Shown: positions 1-9,021, counted from the first letter of the stretch. The stretch: DNA of 64,000 nt from CAXBCP01 sp047638395 (GCA_047638395.1 JBLIMV010000013.1:62001-126000), one strand, 5' to 3'. Notes: a model not told the origin generated them from the letters alone. Made by a program: numbers and translations.

Positions 1-449
1 AACAGCCGGGTTCCTTCGACCATTTCCTCGATCCGGTCGACCATCTGCGAGACGGTCTGGCTTTCAATCGGCAGCCCGGTTGCTGGCGAATAGGGGATAC
101 CCACCCGCGCGAACAGCAGGCGCATGTAGTCATAGATCTCGGTGACGGTGCCCACGGTCGAGCGGGGATTGCGCGAGGTTGTCTTCTGTTCGATTGAAAT
201 CGCCGGCGACAGCCCCTCAATCGAGTCGACATCCGGCTTTTCCATCAATTCAAGGAACTGCCGCGCATAGGCCGAAAGGCTCTCTACGTAGCGCCGTTGC
301 CCTTCTGCATAAATTGTGTCGAAGGCAAGCGTCGACTTGCCTGACCCGGACAGGCCGGTGACAACCACGAGCGAATCCCGGGGGATATCGACGTCGACGT
401 TTTTGAGGTTATGTTCACGGGCACCGCGAACGACGATCTTTGATTGCAT
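1..449 (-). CDS. uvrA: UvrABC excinuclease ATPase subunit A (5' part, truncated by window edge)
   Basis: The N-terminal ~149 residues of UvrA, the damage-sensing ABC-type ATPase of nucleotide excision repair, read on the minus strand from the ATG at 449. The translation begins MQSKIVVRGAREHNLKNVDV, then has the first Walker A (TGLSGSGKSTLAFDTIYAEG), the RRYVESLSAYARQFL segment and the SPAISIEQKTTSRNPRSTVG signature, all diagnostic of UvrA. The rest of the gene lies outside the window to the left. It is divergent from the dehydrogenase gene that follows, with about 100 bp between them. I saw no alphaproteobacterial LexA box (GTTC-N7-GTTC) in that gap. The start is the conventional UvrA start; identification is certain, the gene is only incomplete because of the window edge. 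Confidence 0.97.
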   Translation of the reverse strand, partial: MQSKIVVRGAREHNLKNVDVDIPRDSLVVVTGLSGSGKSTLAFDTIYAEGQRRYVESLSAYARQFLELMEKPDVDSIEGLSPAISIEQKTTSRNPRSTVGTVTEIYDYMRLLFARVGIPYSPATGLPIESQTVSQMVDRIEEMVEGTRL

Positions 450-557
450 CGGGGTTGGTTACGGCCAATAAAGCTGCGTGGATTTCGCCGATAATAAGGC
501 GCGCCCGCGGGCAAAGCGACTCGTTAAGGGCTATGGGGCAAAGGAATTGTGGATCAA

Positions 558-1532
558 ATGAAAAAACTCGCCATTCTCGACGATTATCAGGATGTCGCCA
601 TGGATATGGCCGACTGGTCTCTGCTTGACGGAGACGTCCAAGTGACGGTGTTCAATGACCACCTGTCGGATGAAGACGCTGTGGCCGAACGCCTCAAGCC
701 GTTCGAAATGGTGATGATCATGCGTGAGCGGACGCCATTTCCACGCTCGCTCTTCGAAAAACTGCCAAATCTCGAACACCTGGTCAGCAGTGGTATGCGC
801 AATCTGTCCGTGGATGTGGATGCGGCCAGCGATAACGGCGTGATCTGCACCGGTACGCCCTCGCTCGGCTATCCGACGGCTGAACTGACCTGGGGGCTTA
901 TTCATTCGCTTGCGCGGCATGTGCCGTTCGAGGACCGTGAGACCCGCGCCGGTGCCTGGCAGAAGACCGTCGGTGTCGGCCTGCGGGACAAGGTGTTGGG
1001 CATCATGGGGCTCGGCCGGATCGGCGTCGACGTGGCGCGGGTCGGGATCGCAACCGGAATGCAGGTCATTGCGTGGTCCGAGAACCTGACCCAGGACAAG
1101 TGCGACGAGGTTGGGGCACGGCTGGTGACCAAGGAAGAACTGCTCCAGCAATCCGACTTCCTGACCATTCATCTGCTCCTGAGCGATCGTACCCGGGGCC
1201 TGCTGCAGGCGGCTGACCTGGCCCAGATGAAGCCGAGCTCGTTCATCGTGAATACCTCGCGGGGGCCGATCATCGATGAGCCGGCGCTGATCGATGCGCT
1301 GCAGAACCGGAAAATTGCCGGTGCAGGGATCGACGTCTTCGAGGTCGAGCCGCTGCCGCTCGATCATCCGCTGCGCGATATGCCGAACATGGTGATCATG
1401 CCGCATCTGGGTTACGTGACGGTCGAAAATTATCAGAACTGGTACGGCGGAACCGTGGAGAACATCCGCTCATGGCTGGACGGCAAGACGATCAACCAGA
1501 TGTCCGGTCGCAATCCGACAACGCCGGGTTAG
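558..1532 (+). CDS. D-2-hydroxyacid dehydrogenase family protein
   Basis: NAD(P)-dependent D-isomer-specific 2-hydroxyacid dehydrogenase, ~324 residues, predicted cytosolic. Visible features: the Rossmann dinucleotide motif GLGRIGVDVARVG in the middle of the protein, the catalytic Arg in NTSRGPIIDEPALI, the Glu in DVFEVEPLPLDHP and the catalytic His in MPHLGYVT near the C-terminus. The substrate cannot be read from sequence; relatives reduce 2-keto acids or oxidise phosphoglycerate-like substrates. Two starts compete: GTG at 549, only 3 nt after AAGGA, or ATG at 558, which gives the family-typical N-terminus MKKLAILDDYQD; I prefer 558. It stands alone between uvrA (divergent) and ssb. Confidence 0.85.
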   Translation: MKKLAILDDYQDVAMDMADWSLLDGDVQVTVFNDHLSDEDAVAERLKPFEMVMIMRERTPFPRSLFEKLPNLEHLVSSGMRNLSVDVDAASDNGVICTGTPSLGYPTAELTWGLIHSLARHVPFEDRETRAGAWQKTVGVGLRDKVLGIMGLGRIGVDVARVGIATGMQVIAWSENLTQDKCDEVGARLVTKEELLQQSDFLTIHLLLSDRTRGLLQAADLAQMKPSSFIVNTSRGPIIDEPALIDALQNRKIAGAGIDVFEVEPLPLDHPLRDMPNMVIMPHLGYVTVENYQNWYGGTVENIRSWLDGKTINQMSGRNPTTPG

Positions 1533-1689
1533 AACGCGTTTTCACATAGTCCTGAAAGGCGAATCGCAACCGCCGACCAGGGGCAATAATCCTTTGCTAC
1601 AGCGGCTTAACGGGCCCAGTCGGCTATGGTATCGCGCGGCTGTTGCGCTATTATGAGCGATAATCAAATCAGGACCACGGGAGCAGGGC

Positions 1690-2211
1690 ATGGCCGGCAG
1701 CGTCAACAAAGTTATTCTTATCGGCAATCTTGGCCGCGACCCGGAAGTCCGGCACACGAATGACGGTCGCCCGATCGTTAATCTGTCGGTGGCCACCTCT
1801 GAACAATGGCGTGATAAATCCAGCGGCGAGCGCCGGGAAAAGACCGAATGGCACCGGGTTGTCGTATTCGATGAAAAAATCTGCGAGGTCGCCCAGAAGT
1901 ACCTGAACAAGGGCTCGACGGTTTATCTCGAAGGCGCGCTTCAGACCCGTAAATGGACCGACAACCAGGGTGTCGAGAAATACAGCACCGAAGTCGTGCT
2001 CCAGCGCTTTAGCGGCAAGCTGACGATGCTTGGCTCCCGTGGTGGCGGGGGCGGCGGTGGTGACTTTGGCGGTGGCCAGGGTGGCGGCGGTGATTATGGC
2101 GGCGGCTCGGGCGGTGGTTCCGGCGGCGGCGATGATTTCGGTGGCGGCCAGGGCGGCGGAGGCGGTGGCGCACCGTCCGGCGGCGATCTGGACGACGAAA
2201 TCCCCTTCTAG
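1690..2211 (+). CDS. ssb: Single-stranded DNA-binding protein
   Basis: SSB, the tetrameric protein that coats single-stranded DNA and recruits replication and repair enzymes. 173 residues: OB-fold from MAGSVNKVILIGNLGRDPEVR through about residue 110 (including EKTEWHRVVVFDEKICEVAQ and GSTVYLEGALQTRKWTD), then a long glycine-rich linker (roughly residues 117-163) made of repeated GGG/GGGQGG units, ending in the acidic tip DLDDEIPF that binds partner proteins. GGGAGCAGGGC precedes the ATG. A ssb near uvrA and gyrA is common in alphaproteobacteria. Confidence 0.97.
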   Translation: MAGSVNKVILIGNLGRDPEVRHTNDGRPIVNLSVATSEQWRDKSSGERREKTEWHRVVVFDEKICEVAQKYLNKGSTVYLEGALQTRKWTDNQGVEKYSTEVVLQRFSGKLTMLGSRGGGGGGGDFGGGQGGGGDYGGGSGGGSGGGDDFGGGQGGGGGGAPSGGDLDDEIPF

Positions 2212-2225
2212 GAACGGACTCCGAT

Positions 2226-2489
2226 ATGCCTTTCCTTCGGCGAGCTCTGTGGATGGCGGCAAAACGCGCCGCCGCAGACCCGAAGGTGCAGGCGAAAGCG
2301 CGCGAGGTCCTTCAGGAGCAAGTCGTTCCCCGAGTGCGCACGGCCGTTGAGGTCGCCAAACCTGAAATCAGGCGGGCGCGGGATAATGTTCAGCGTGCCG
2401 GCAAAGACATAAAAAAAACCGTTTCGGAAAGTTCGGCGTCCAGGCGCGCGCGGGACTTTCTGGCAGGAACGAAGAAGCCGCCTGAATAG
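2226..2489 (+). CDS. Small basic alanine-rich hypothetical protein
   Basis: An 87-residue protein starting 14 nt after ssb and therefore probably cotranscribed with it. It is rich in Ala, Arg and Lys (MPFLRRALWMAAKRAAADPK...), predicted mostly helical with a lysine/arginine-rich face and no transmembrane segment or signal peptide. I do not recognise a family. The charge and helicity would allow nucleic-acid or membrane-surface binding, but that is only inference. It is kept as a gene because of its position, its length and the absence of a competing frame. Confidence 0.55.
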   Translation: MPFLRRALWMAAKRAAADPKVQAKAREVLQEQVVPRVRTAVEVAKPEIRRARDNVQRAGKDIKKTVSESSASRRARDFLAGTKKPPE

Positions 2490-2655
2490 GTTCGCCTCTT
2501 ATTCCGTCCGAATCATTTTCGGTGTAATTTCAATTATTTAGAGCATTCTGTTGGATGCCTGAATTCTTGTCCGAATCGTCCGGAAAGGGTAATATTCATG
2601 TGAATTTTGCGGCGGTTACTTCTGCGCTGCAGCCCCCCATCGAAAGCTCCGTTTC

Positions 2656-5586
2656 TTGGTAGAAACACCGGCAGAACCACCTCCCTTAGAACGCGATATC
2701 GAACAGATTTCGATCGAAGACGAGATGCGCAAATCCTATCTCGATTACGCTATGAGCGTGATCGTGAGCCGGGCGCTGCCGGATGTCCGCGACGGGCTGA
2801 AACCCGTTCATCGCCGCATCATGCATGTGATGAACGAAAGCAATTACGACTGGAACCGGCCATATCGTAAATCGGCCCGTGTGGTCGGCGATGTCATGGG
2901 TAAATATCATCCCCATGGCGATCAGGCGATCTACGATGCGATGGTTCGCATGGCACAGGAATTTTCCATGCGCCTGCCGCTGGTCGACGGCCAGGGCAAT
3001 TTTGGCTCGATGGACGGCGATCCGCCGGCGGCCATGCGGTATACCGAGGTCAAGCTTCAGCGCGTCGGACGCGAGCTGCTGGACGATATCGAGAAAGATA
3101 CCGTCGACTTCCAGCCGAACTATGACGAGACAACCCGCGAGCCGAAGGTTCTGCCCGCGAAGTTCCCCAATATTCTGGTCAACGGTGCCGGCGGTATCGC
3201 CGTCGGCATGGCGACCAACATTCCGCCGCACAATCTGGGCGAGGTCATCGATGCCTGCTGTGCAGTGCTCGATAACCCGGATGTGACGATTGACGAGCTG
3301 ATCGAAATCATCCCCGGTCCGGACTTTCCGACCGGCGGGATTATCATCGGCCGTCAGGGGCTGACATCGGCATTCCATACGGGACGCGGCTCCGTGGTCA
3401 TGCGTGGCCGTGCGCGGGTCGAGGAAATCCGCAAGGACCGTGAAGCAATTATCGTCTCGGAAATTCCCTATCAGGTGAACAAATCCCGGATGATCGAACG
3501 CATCGCCGAGATGGTGCGCGACAAGAAAATCGAAGGCATTTCCGACCTGCGCGATGAATCCGACCGCGACGGTGTGCGTGTCGTTATCGAAATCAAACGG
3601 GATTCACTGGGCGAGGTGGTGCTGAATCAGCTCTACCGGTATTCGCCGCTGCAAACGAGTTTTGGCGTTAACACGCTTGCGCTCAATAACGGCAAACCGG
3701 AACTGCTGGATCTCAAACGCATTCTCGAAGCGTTTATCATATTCCGCGAAGACGTCATTCGCCGGCGGACTGATTTTGACCTCAACAAAGCGCGCGACCG
3801 TGCGCATGTGTTGGTCGGGCTCGCCATTGCGGTTGCCAATATCGACGATGTGATTGCACTGATCCGAGCTGCCAAAGACCCCGTGGAAGCCCGTGAAGGG
3901 TTGATGGCACGGGATTGGGCTGCCACAGAGGTTGAGTCGCTGATCGAGCTGATTGACGATCCGAACCACACTGTTGTGGAAGGTCGCTACCGGCTATCCG
4001 AAGCACAGGCCCGCGCAATTCTTGAGCTACGCCTCCAGCGCCTGACGGGTCTGGAACAGGCAAAGATCGCCGAAGAACTGAACGGGCTCGCCGTCGAGAT
4101 CGAGGATTTCCTTGATATTCTGCGGTCGCCTGTGCGCATCCGCAAGATTACGCGCGATGAAATGCAGGCGGTGAAGGAACAGTTCGCAACACCGCGGCGC
4201 ACGTCGATCGAGGATTCCGAACTCGACACCGATATCGAGGATCTGATCCAGCGCGAAGACATGGTCGTGACGGTCAGCCATACGGGCTACATCAAGCGTG
4301 TCGCGCTTTCGAGCTATCGCGCACAGCGGCGTGGCGGCAAGGGCCGGGCAGGGATGTCGACGCGGGACGAGGATTTCGTCAGCAAGGTTTTTGTCTGCAA
4401 CACCCACACCCCGGTGCTGTTTTTCTCCTCGCGCGGGATTGTTTACCGAATGAAGGTTTACCGCCTGCCGGAAGGAAATCCGCAGGCCCGGGGCAAGGCG
4501 CTGATCAATCTGCTGCCGCTCGAGGCGGACGAGACGATCACCACCGTCATGCCAATGCCCGAGGACGAGGAAAGCTGGGGCGATCTGTTCATCATGTTCG
4601 CAACCGCGAGCGGCGGTATCCGCCGGAACCGTCTGTCGGACTTCACCAATATTATGGCGAACGGCAAGATTGCCATGAAGCTGGATGAAGGCGATGAGCT
4701 GATCGGCGTACAGACCTGCTCTGAACAACAGGACATCATGCTGGCGGCCGATAGCGGCAAGTGCATCCGTTTCCCGGTCACCGAAGTGCGCATCTTCTCG
4801 GGCCGTACATCGACCGGCGTGCGCGGAATCAGGCTGGCGGATGGTCAGAAAATTGTGTCGATGACGATGATCGATCATGTCGAACTCGAAACCGATATTC
4901 GCGATGCGTATCTCAGATTGTCCAAGGCACAACGTCGCCTGCCGGATGAAGAGGACGATAGCGCGCAGGAGGTTGTCGAGGCGACGGATGATGCCGGCGA
5001 CGAGGAACCAGCCAGCCAGCATGTCACGCTGACGGACGAAGAATACGAAGCACTTGCAGCAAAAGAGCAGTTCATCCTGACCGTGACCGAAAACGGTTAC
5101 GGCAAACGAACTTCCGCCTTTGAATACCGCACCACCCGCCGTGGCGGACAGGGTGTGGTCAATATCGCGACCGAAGGCCGTAACGGCGCGGTTGCAGCCT
5201 CGTTCCCGGTCGAAGATGGCGATCAGATGATGCTGGTGACCGACGGCGGCAAGATTATCCGCAGCCCGGTTGCAGACATTCGCATTGCCGGGCGTTCGAC
5301 CCAGGGTGTGACGCTGTTCGATACGGCCGATGACGAAAAGGTTGTTTCGGTCGCCCATCTGCTGGAATCCGACGAACCCGAAGATACCGAGGATACCGAG
5401 GGCGAGGACGGCGAAGCCGTTGAAGGGGCAGACGTATCAGCCGGAGATGACGGCGCGACGGCGGAAGCGCCTGCCGAGCCCGACGCTACTCCCGATGCCC
5501 CCGCAGACGATCAGGCAGACGATCCGGCAGACAGTCCCTCAGATGATCCGTCCGATGAAGTGGACGACACGCCCCGAGACGCGTAA
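2656..5586 (+). CDS. gyrA: DNA gyrase subunit A
   Basis: GyrA, the DNA cleavage-rejoining and wrapping subunit of gyrase. 976 residues from a TTG start; no in-frame ATG or GTG lies upstream and the next ATG (codon 24) would remove conserved sequence. Catalytic Tyr129 sits in AAMRYTE. In the quinolone region the motif is HPHGDQAIYD, so the position equal to E. coli Ser83 is Gln90 while Asp94 (E. coli Asp87) is kept. The C-terminal beta-pinwheel is interrupted by an acidic insert (about residues 750-800: LPDEEDDSAQ...) and ends in an exceptionally long acidic, proline-rich tail (about residues 905-976). No convincing Shine-Dalgarno precedes the TTG. coaD follows in the same direction 37 nt downstream. 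Confidence 0.97.
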   Translation: MVETPAEPPPLERDIEQISIEDEMRKSYLDYAMSVIVSRALPDVRDGLKPVHRRIMHVMNESNYDWNRPYRKSARVVGDVMGKYHPHGDQAIYDAMVRMAQEFSMRLPLVDGQGNFGSMDGDPPAAMRYTEVKLQRVGRELLDDIEKDTVDFQPNYDETTREPKVLPAKFPNILVNGAGGIAVGMATNIPPHNLGEVIDACCAVLDNPDVTIDELIEIIPGPDFPTGGIIIGRQGLTSAFHTGRGSVVMRGRARVEEIRKDREAIIVSEIPYQVNKSRMIERIAEMVRDKKIEGISDLRDESDRDGVRVVIEIKRDSLGEVVLNQLYRYSPLQTSFGVNTLALNNGKPELLDLKRILEAFIIFREDVIRRRTDFDLNKARDRAHVLVGLAIAVANIDDVIALIRAAKDPVEAREGLMARDWAATEVESLIELIDDPNHTVVEGRYRLSEAQARAILELRLQRLTGLEQAKIAEELNGLAVEIEDFLDILRSPVRIRKITRDEMQAVKEQFATPRRTSIEDSELDTDIEDLIQREDMVVTVSHTGYIKRVALSSYRAQRRGGKGRAGMSTRDEDFVSKVFVCNTHTPVLFFSSRGIVYRMKVYRLPEGNPQARGKALINLLPLEADETITTVMPMPEDEESWGDLFIMFATASGGIRRNRLSDFTNIMANGKIAMKLDEGDELIGVQTCSEQQDIMLAADSGKCIRFPVTEVRIFSGRTSTGVRGIRLADGQKIVSMTMIDHVELETDIRDAYLRLSKAQRRLPDEEDDSAQEVVEATDDAGDEEPASQHVTLTDEEYEALAAKEQFILTVTENGYGKRTSAFEYRTTRRGGQGVVNIATEGRNGAVAASFPVEDGDQMMLVTDGGKIIRSPVADIRIAGRSTQGVTLFDTADDEKVVSVAHLLESDEPEDTEDTEGEDGEAVEGADVSAGDDGATAEAPAEPDATPDAPADDQADDPADSPSDDPSDEVDDTPRDA

Positions 5587-5623
5587 AAGCGGTCTCTGGA
5601 AGCCAGTGTTACGGACGGGGCAG

Positions 5624-6127
5624 ATGAAGTCAGAAAAAATCGGGATTTATCCGGGTACATTCGATCCAATTACCAACGGACATACGGATATAATCGGCCG
5701 GGCTGCCCGGGTGCTCGACAAACTCGTGGTCGGTGTGGCGATCAACCCCGGAAAAGGGCCAATTTTCGAGATCGATGAACGTGTTGAGCTGGTGAAGGAA
5801 GAAATATCCCATCTCGACAACAGCAAGGGTGGCACGATCGAGGTCATGCCGTTCCAGAGCCTGTTGATTAACTTCGCCCACCAGGTCGATGCGACGGTTA
5901 TCGTCCGTGGGCTGCGCGCGGTGTCGGATTTTGACTATGAATTCCAGATGGCGAGCATGAACGCCAAGATGGCACCTGACATTGAGACGCTCTGCCTGAT
6001 GGCGTCTGACAAATATCATTTTATTGCCTCCAGCCTTGTTAAGGAAATCGCAAAACTTAACGGCGATGTAAGCCAGTTCGTATCGCCACGGATACAGGAA
6101 CGGCTCAGCGAACGTCTTAACGGATAA
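5624..6127 (+). CDS. coaD: Phosphopantetheine adenylyltransferase
   Basis: CoaD transfers AMP from ATP to 4'-phosphopantetheine, the penultimate step of coenzyme A synthesis. 167 residues, the usual length. Nucleotidyltransferase motif 1 is YPGTFDPITNGHTDII (T/HxGH variant), and the second signature is FIASSLVKEIA near residue 130, with VRGLRAVSDFDYEFQMA between them. The reading frame is open much further upstream, through the end of gyrA, but the ATG at 5624 gives the standard N-terminus MKSEKIGIYPGTFDP after GGGGCAG. It is probably cotranscribed with gyrA and ends 90 bp before the tRNA-Lys gene. Confidence 0.96.
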   Translation: MKSEKIGIYPGTFDPITNGHTDIIGRAARVLDKLVVGVAINPGKGPIFEIDERVELVKEEISHLDNSKGGTIEVMPFQSLLINFAHQVDATVIVRGLRAVSDFDYEFQMASMNAKMAPDIETLCLMASDKYHFIASSLVKEIAKLNGDVSQFVSPRIQERLSERLNG

Positions 6128-6164
6128 CGGGGCTGAAAAACCCGGTATTCAGCAAAGGATTCTA

Positions 6165-6193
6165 TTGACCCGGATGGGGGCGCTTCTTATGTT
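6165..6193 (+). promoter_or_regulatory. Probable sigma70 promoter of tRNA-Lys
   Basis: TTGACC (6165-6170) and TATGTT (6188-6193) are separated by 17 bp and lie 25 bp upstream of the mature tRNA 5' end. The spacing and the -35 (5 of 6 consensus) fit a housekeeping promoter; the -10 matches 4 of 6. Confidence 0.55.
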
Positions 6194-6217
6194 GCGCCAC
6201 CGCGTTCGCGGCATTAT

Positions 6218-6293
6218 GCGCCCATAGCTCAGGTGGTAGAGCAACTGACTTTTAATCAGTGGGTCCCAGGTTCAAGTCCTGGTGGGCGCACCA
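6218..6293 (+). tRNA. tRNA-Lys (anticodon TTT), CCA encoded
   Basis: A 76-nt cloverleaf. The acceptor stem GCGCCCA pairs with TGGGCGC, followed by A73 and an encoded CCA (6291-6293). The D arm is GCTCAGGTGGTAGAGC, the anticodon stem ACTGA/TCAGT closes the loop CTTTTAA with anticodon TTT at 6251-6253, and the T arm is CCAGG-TTCAAGT-CCTGG. Conserved T8, A14 and the TTCAA loop are all present. Confidence 0.98.
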
Positions 6294-6301
6294 AATTTAT
6301 C

Positions 6302-6331
6302 AAGGGCTTAGCGAGAAATCGCTAAGCCCTT
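6302..6331 (+). terminator. Hairpin terminator downstream of tRNA-Lys
   Basis: A perfect 12-bp inverted repeat, AAGGGCTTAGCG and CGCTAAGCCCTT, flanks the 6-nt loop AGAAAT, 8 nt after the tRNA CCA end. There is no real U-tract after it, so termination may be inefficient or rely on RNA processing. Confidence 0.65.
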
Positions 6332-6371
6332 CGATTTGGCGCCACCCGGCCGAACAGGCTAGGATATGGGA

Positions 6372-6827
6372 ATGGTAACTCAAGAAGATATCGTCGGCAC
6401 CTGGCTCCTGGTTGCGCGTGGCAGCGACGACCCGGACGACGCGGCTTTGGCCGAAAAACGCTATGGCGATGCCCAGGAAGGCGTGCTGATTGTATCGGCC
6501 GACGGCTGGATGAATGCCGCACTCTGTCATGGGGCCAGGCCGCCGCTTACCGGCGATCCGGCCTGGCATACGGACGCGCCAGAGGCTGACCGTCTGGCGG
6601 CCTTCGATACCTATATTTCCTATGCGGGCACGTGGACGCTCAAAGACGATGTCTTTACGACCGATGTCCGGTTCGCACTCAACCCGGGCTGGGTTGGTGG
6701 CGAACAGGTGCGCGGCGTGGAAATCACGCCGGAAGGCTATCTGATCCTGTCGCTGTCCCGCGCGTGGCCGGACGGACGCATTGTCAGTGGCTGGGTGCGG
6801 TGGAGACGGGCAGACGCTGCCGGTTAA
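6372..6827 (+). CDS. Lipocalin-like domain protein
   Basis: About 151 residues resembling the Lipocalin_5 (PF13924) family, small one-domain beta-barrel proteins of mostly unknown ligand. Visible family features are the opening EDIVGTWLLVARG (the GTW lipocalin signature), GVLIVSADGWMNAALCHG in the first half, FDTYISYAGTWTLKDDVFTTDV in the middle and the C-terminal WVRWRR. No signal peptide or TM segment is seen, so it is predicted cytosolic. ATG at 6366 and 6372 are both possible; AGGA lies 7 nt before 6372, which I prefer. It is convergent with the dioxygenase gene that follows. Confidence 0.75.
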   Translation: MVTQEDIVGTWLLVARGSDDPDDAALAEKRYGDAQEGVLIVSADGWMNAALCHGARPPLTGDPAWHTDAPEADRLAAFDTYISYAGTWTLKDDVFTTDVRFALNPGWVGGEQVRGVEITPEGYLILSLSRAWPDGRIVSGWVRWRRADAAG

Positions 6828-6860
6828 TGCGCTAATACGTGAAACAGAAAACCATTCTGC

Positions 6861-7703
6861 CTAATCCAGGCGGGTAACGGTCTTCTTGCCGAGTTCTGCC
6901 TCTTTGGCCCGATAAAGTTCGACCCCGCGTTCATGCGCGGCGATTGCGGCCGCATCGGAGCCGGCCTCTGGCGGCGTTTCCAGTTCGTAATGACCGTATC
7001 GGTCCTCGCCGCGCACGAGCAGCGCGCTTGTCCGGCGTTCCCCGCGCTGTTTCAGGTGCGGCGGCTGGAAACAGAACGTGATCCCCATGCGCCGGTCACT
7101 GGACATATTCGGCAACGAGCCGTGGATCGCGCAGACATGATGGATCGATGCCTCGCCCGGTGCCAAGGGCATAGAGACGGGCGTGGCCGAGGCGACGTCG
7201 TAATCGACAAGCTGCCCGCTCGGCAGCATGTTTTTGTCGTTCATATCCGGCGTCGTGAGCGGGAGCGGGCCCTCGCGATGCGTGCCCGGGAGCACCTGCA
7301 TACAGCCGCTTTCTTCGGTCGATGGCGTCAACGCGATCCAGAATGTGAGAACGTCATCAGGTTCGTGGCCGAAATAGGTGATGTCCTGATGCCAGGTGAC
7401 ATAGCCCTGATCGCCATCGCTCTTGAACCAGCAATTGCTGTAATAGAGCAGGATGTCGGGACCGATCAGGTCTTCAGCCGCGTCCAGCATCGCCGGCGTC
7501 GTCGCCAGTTCATAGGCCCAGCGGTGGCGGAGATAGAACTTTGAGCGGTGCATGCCGGCGACGCGCCCGCCGAGGCTGGTTTCAAGGTCTTCGACCTTGT
7601 CGCGAATATCAGCGGCGTGTTCTTCGGCAATGATGCGTACCGGCGACAAATAGCCGTCGCGGTTATAGTGATCGACCTGGTCCGGGGTAAGTGAATTGGT
7701 CAT
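6861..7703 (-). CDS. Phytanoyl-CoA dioxygenase (PhyH) family protein
   Basis: A non-heme Fe(II)/2-oxoglutarate-dependent oxygenase of the PhyH family, 280 residues. The iron ligands can be seen as His105 and Asp107 in TWHQDITYFG and His194 in CAIHGSLPN; Arg204/Arg205 a few residues later could bind 2-oxoglutarate. SGCMQVLPGTHREG is the typical loop between the two iron-ligand motifs. Family members hydroxylate varied substrates (fatty acyl-CoA, ectoine, halogenated amino acids), so the substrate is unknown here. It is divergent from the MetE-like gene with about 140 bp between starts. Confidence 0.85.
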   Translation of the reverse strand: MTNSLTPDQVDHYNRDGYLSPVRIIAEEHAADIRDKVEDLETSLGGRVAGMHRSKFYLRHRWAYELATTPAMLDAAEDLIGPDILLYYSNCWFKSDGDQGYVTWHQDITYFGHEPDDVLTFWIALTPSTEESGCMQVLPGTHREGPLPLTTPDMNDKNMLPSGQLVDYDVASATPVSMPLAPGEASIHHVCAIHGSLPNMSSDRRMGITFCFQPPHLKQRGERRTSALLVRGEDRYGHYELETPPEAGSDAAAIAAHERGVELYRAKEAELGKKTVTRLD

Positions 7704-7842
7704 GGCTTGGATGACTGCCTGATTGTTGTTGGGTAAATAATAGCCGTGCCCACCGGGCGAGAACAGTCAGGTGTGAATGCCCTTCAAAAGCGCTATTGTC
7801 TGGCCATAAATCCGCACTCAAGCGGATCGGAGGCATACCAAG

Positions 7843-8988
7843 ATGATACGCAGCGAAAACCGGATTCTGACCACGCATGTCGGCAGCCTCCCGCGTCCCG
7901 AAGATCTCATTCAGATCATGTATGCCAAGGAAGAGGGCATCCCGGTGGACCGCGTCGCTATGGCGGCACGGGTTGAGACCGCCGTCGCCGAGATCGTCAG
8001 CCTCCAGACAGGCGCCGGTATCGATATCGTCAATGACGGTGAGATGAGCAAACCGAGCTACGCCACCTATATCAAGGACCGGCTTGCCGGCTTCGGTGGC
8101 GAGAGTAACTCGTTCGTCTATCAGGATGTCGCCGAGTTCCCCAAAATGGCGGAGCGGGTGTTTAACGATCCCGGCCGCTCGCGGCGCAAGACGCCGGGCT
8201 GTAACGCAGAGATCTCCGTCGCCGACCGCGACGCGGCGGTGACCGACACCAAAAACCTTCTTGCGGCCACAAAAGACACGGGCGTTGCTGGGAAATTTCT
8301 CACCGGCGCCTCACCGGGGGTGATCTCGCTGTTCTTTGCGAACACGCATTACCCGGATTTCGAGACCTATATTTTCGCGATCGCCGACGCCATGCGATAC
8401 GAATACGAGACGGTCACCAATGCCGGCATCATGCTTCAGCTCGATTGCCCGGACCTCGGGATGGGGCGCCATATCCAGTACGCGGATTTAAGCCTGGCCG
8501 AATTCCGCAAACGCGCAGAATTGCATGTCGAGGCACTGAACCATGCGCTGGCCAATGTGCCGAAAGACATGGTGCGCATCCATCTGTGCTGGGGAAATTA
8601 CGAGGGCCCGCATCACTGCGATGTTCCGCTGCGCGATGTCATCGACGTCGCCTTCAAGGCAAATGTGTCGGGGATCTCGTTCGAGGCGGCAAACCCGCGC
8701 CATGCGCATGAATACACCGTGTTCGATGATGTGAAGGTGCCGGACGATATCGTCCTGATCCCGGGCGTCATTGAATCCAAGTCGAACTTTATCGAACATC
8801 CGGAACTGATCGCACAGCGGATCACCCGGATTGCCGAGCGGGTCGGGCGCGAAAAGGTCATCGCCAGCAGCGATTGCGGCTACGGCACCTGGGTCGGCCA
8901 GGCGGCGGTCGAGCCGGAGATTGTCTGGAAGAAGCTCGAAGCCATGGCCGAGGGTGCGAAGCTGGCGTCTGCCAAATTGTGGGGCTAG
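7843..8988 (+). CDS. MetE C-terminal-domain-like methyltransferase/lyase family protein
   Basis: 381 residues homologous to the C-terminal catalytic barrel of cobalamin-independent methionine synthase; single-domain relatives include epoxyalkane:CoM transferase and other zinc alkyl transferases. The N-terminus ILTTHVGSLPRPEDL is the family signature. The zinc ligands appear intact: His247 and Cys249 (IHLCWGNY), Glu281 (SFEAAN) and Cys345 (SSDCGYGT). It lacks the N-terminal folate-binding half of full MetE, so it is not expected to be an ordinary MetE. The start has GGAGG 9 nt upstream. The natural thiol and alkyl donor cannot be read from sequence. Confidence 0.82.
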   Translation: MIRSENRILTTHVGSLPRPEDLIQIMYAKEEGIPVDRVAMAARVETAVAEIVSLQTGAGIDIVNDGEMSKPSYATYIKDRLAGFGGESNSFVYQDVAEFPKMAERVFNDPGRSRRKTPGCNAEISVADRDAAVTDTKNLLAATKDTGVAGKFLTGASPGVISLFFANTHYPDFETYIFAIADAMRYEYETVTNAGIMLQLDCPDLGMGRHIQYADLSLAEFRKRAELHVEALNHALANVPKDMVRIHLCWGNYEGPHHCDVPLRDVIDVAFKANVSGISFEAANPRHAHEYTVFDDVKVPDDIVLIPGVIESKSNFIEHPELIAQRITRIAERVGREKVIASSDCGYGTWVGQAAVEPEIVWKKLEAMAEGAKLASAKLWG

Positions 8989-9021
8989 CGACGATCTACG
9001 CGTCTGTTGAAGTTTATTGAA

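Noticed and set aside
450..548. LexA (SOS) box before uvrA
   Set aside because: No GTTC-N7-GTTC or its complement is present in the intergenic region.
531..1406. Long minus-strand frame opposite the 2-hydroxyacid dehydrogenase
   Set aside because: Its translation has no family features and it overlaps a well-supported gene; typical antisense shadow in GC-rich DNA.
4027..5358. 443-codon minus-strand frame opposite gyrA
   Set aside because: Long open antisense frame inside a certain gene; the composition is that of a reversed GyrA coding strand.
5330..5623. N-terminal extension of coaD
   Set aside because: It lies in the end of gyrA in another frame and lacks any homology; coaD starts at 5624.
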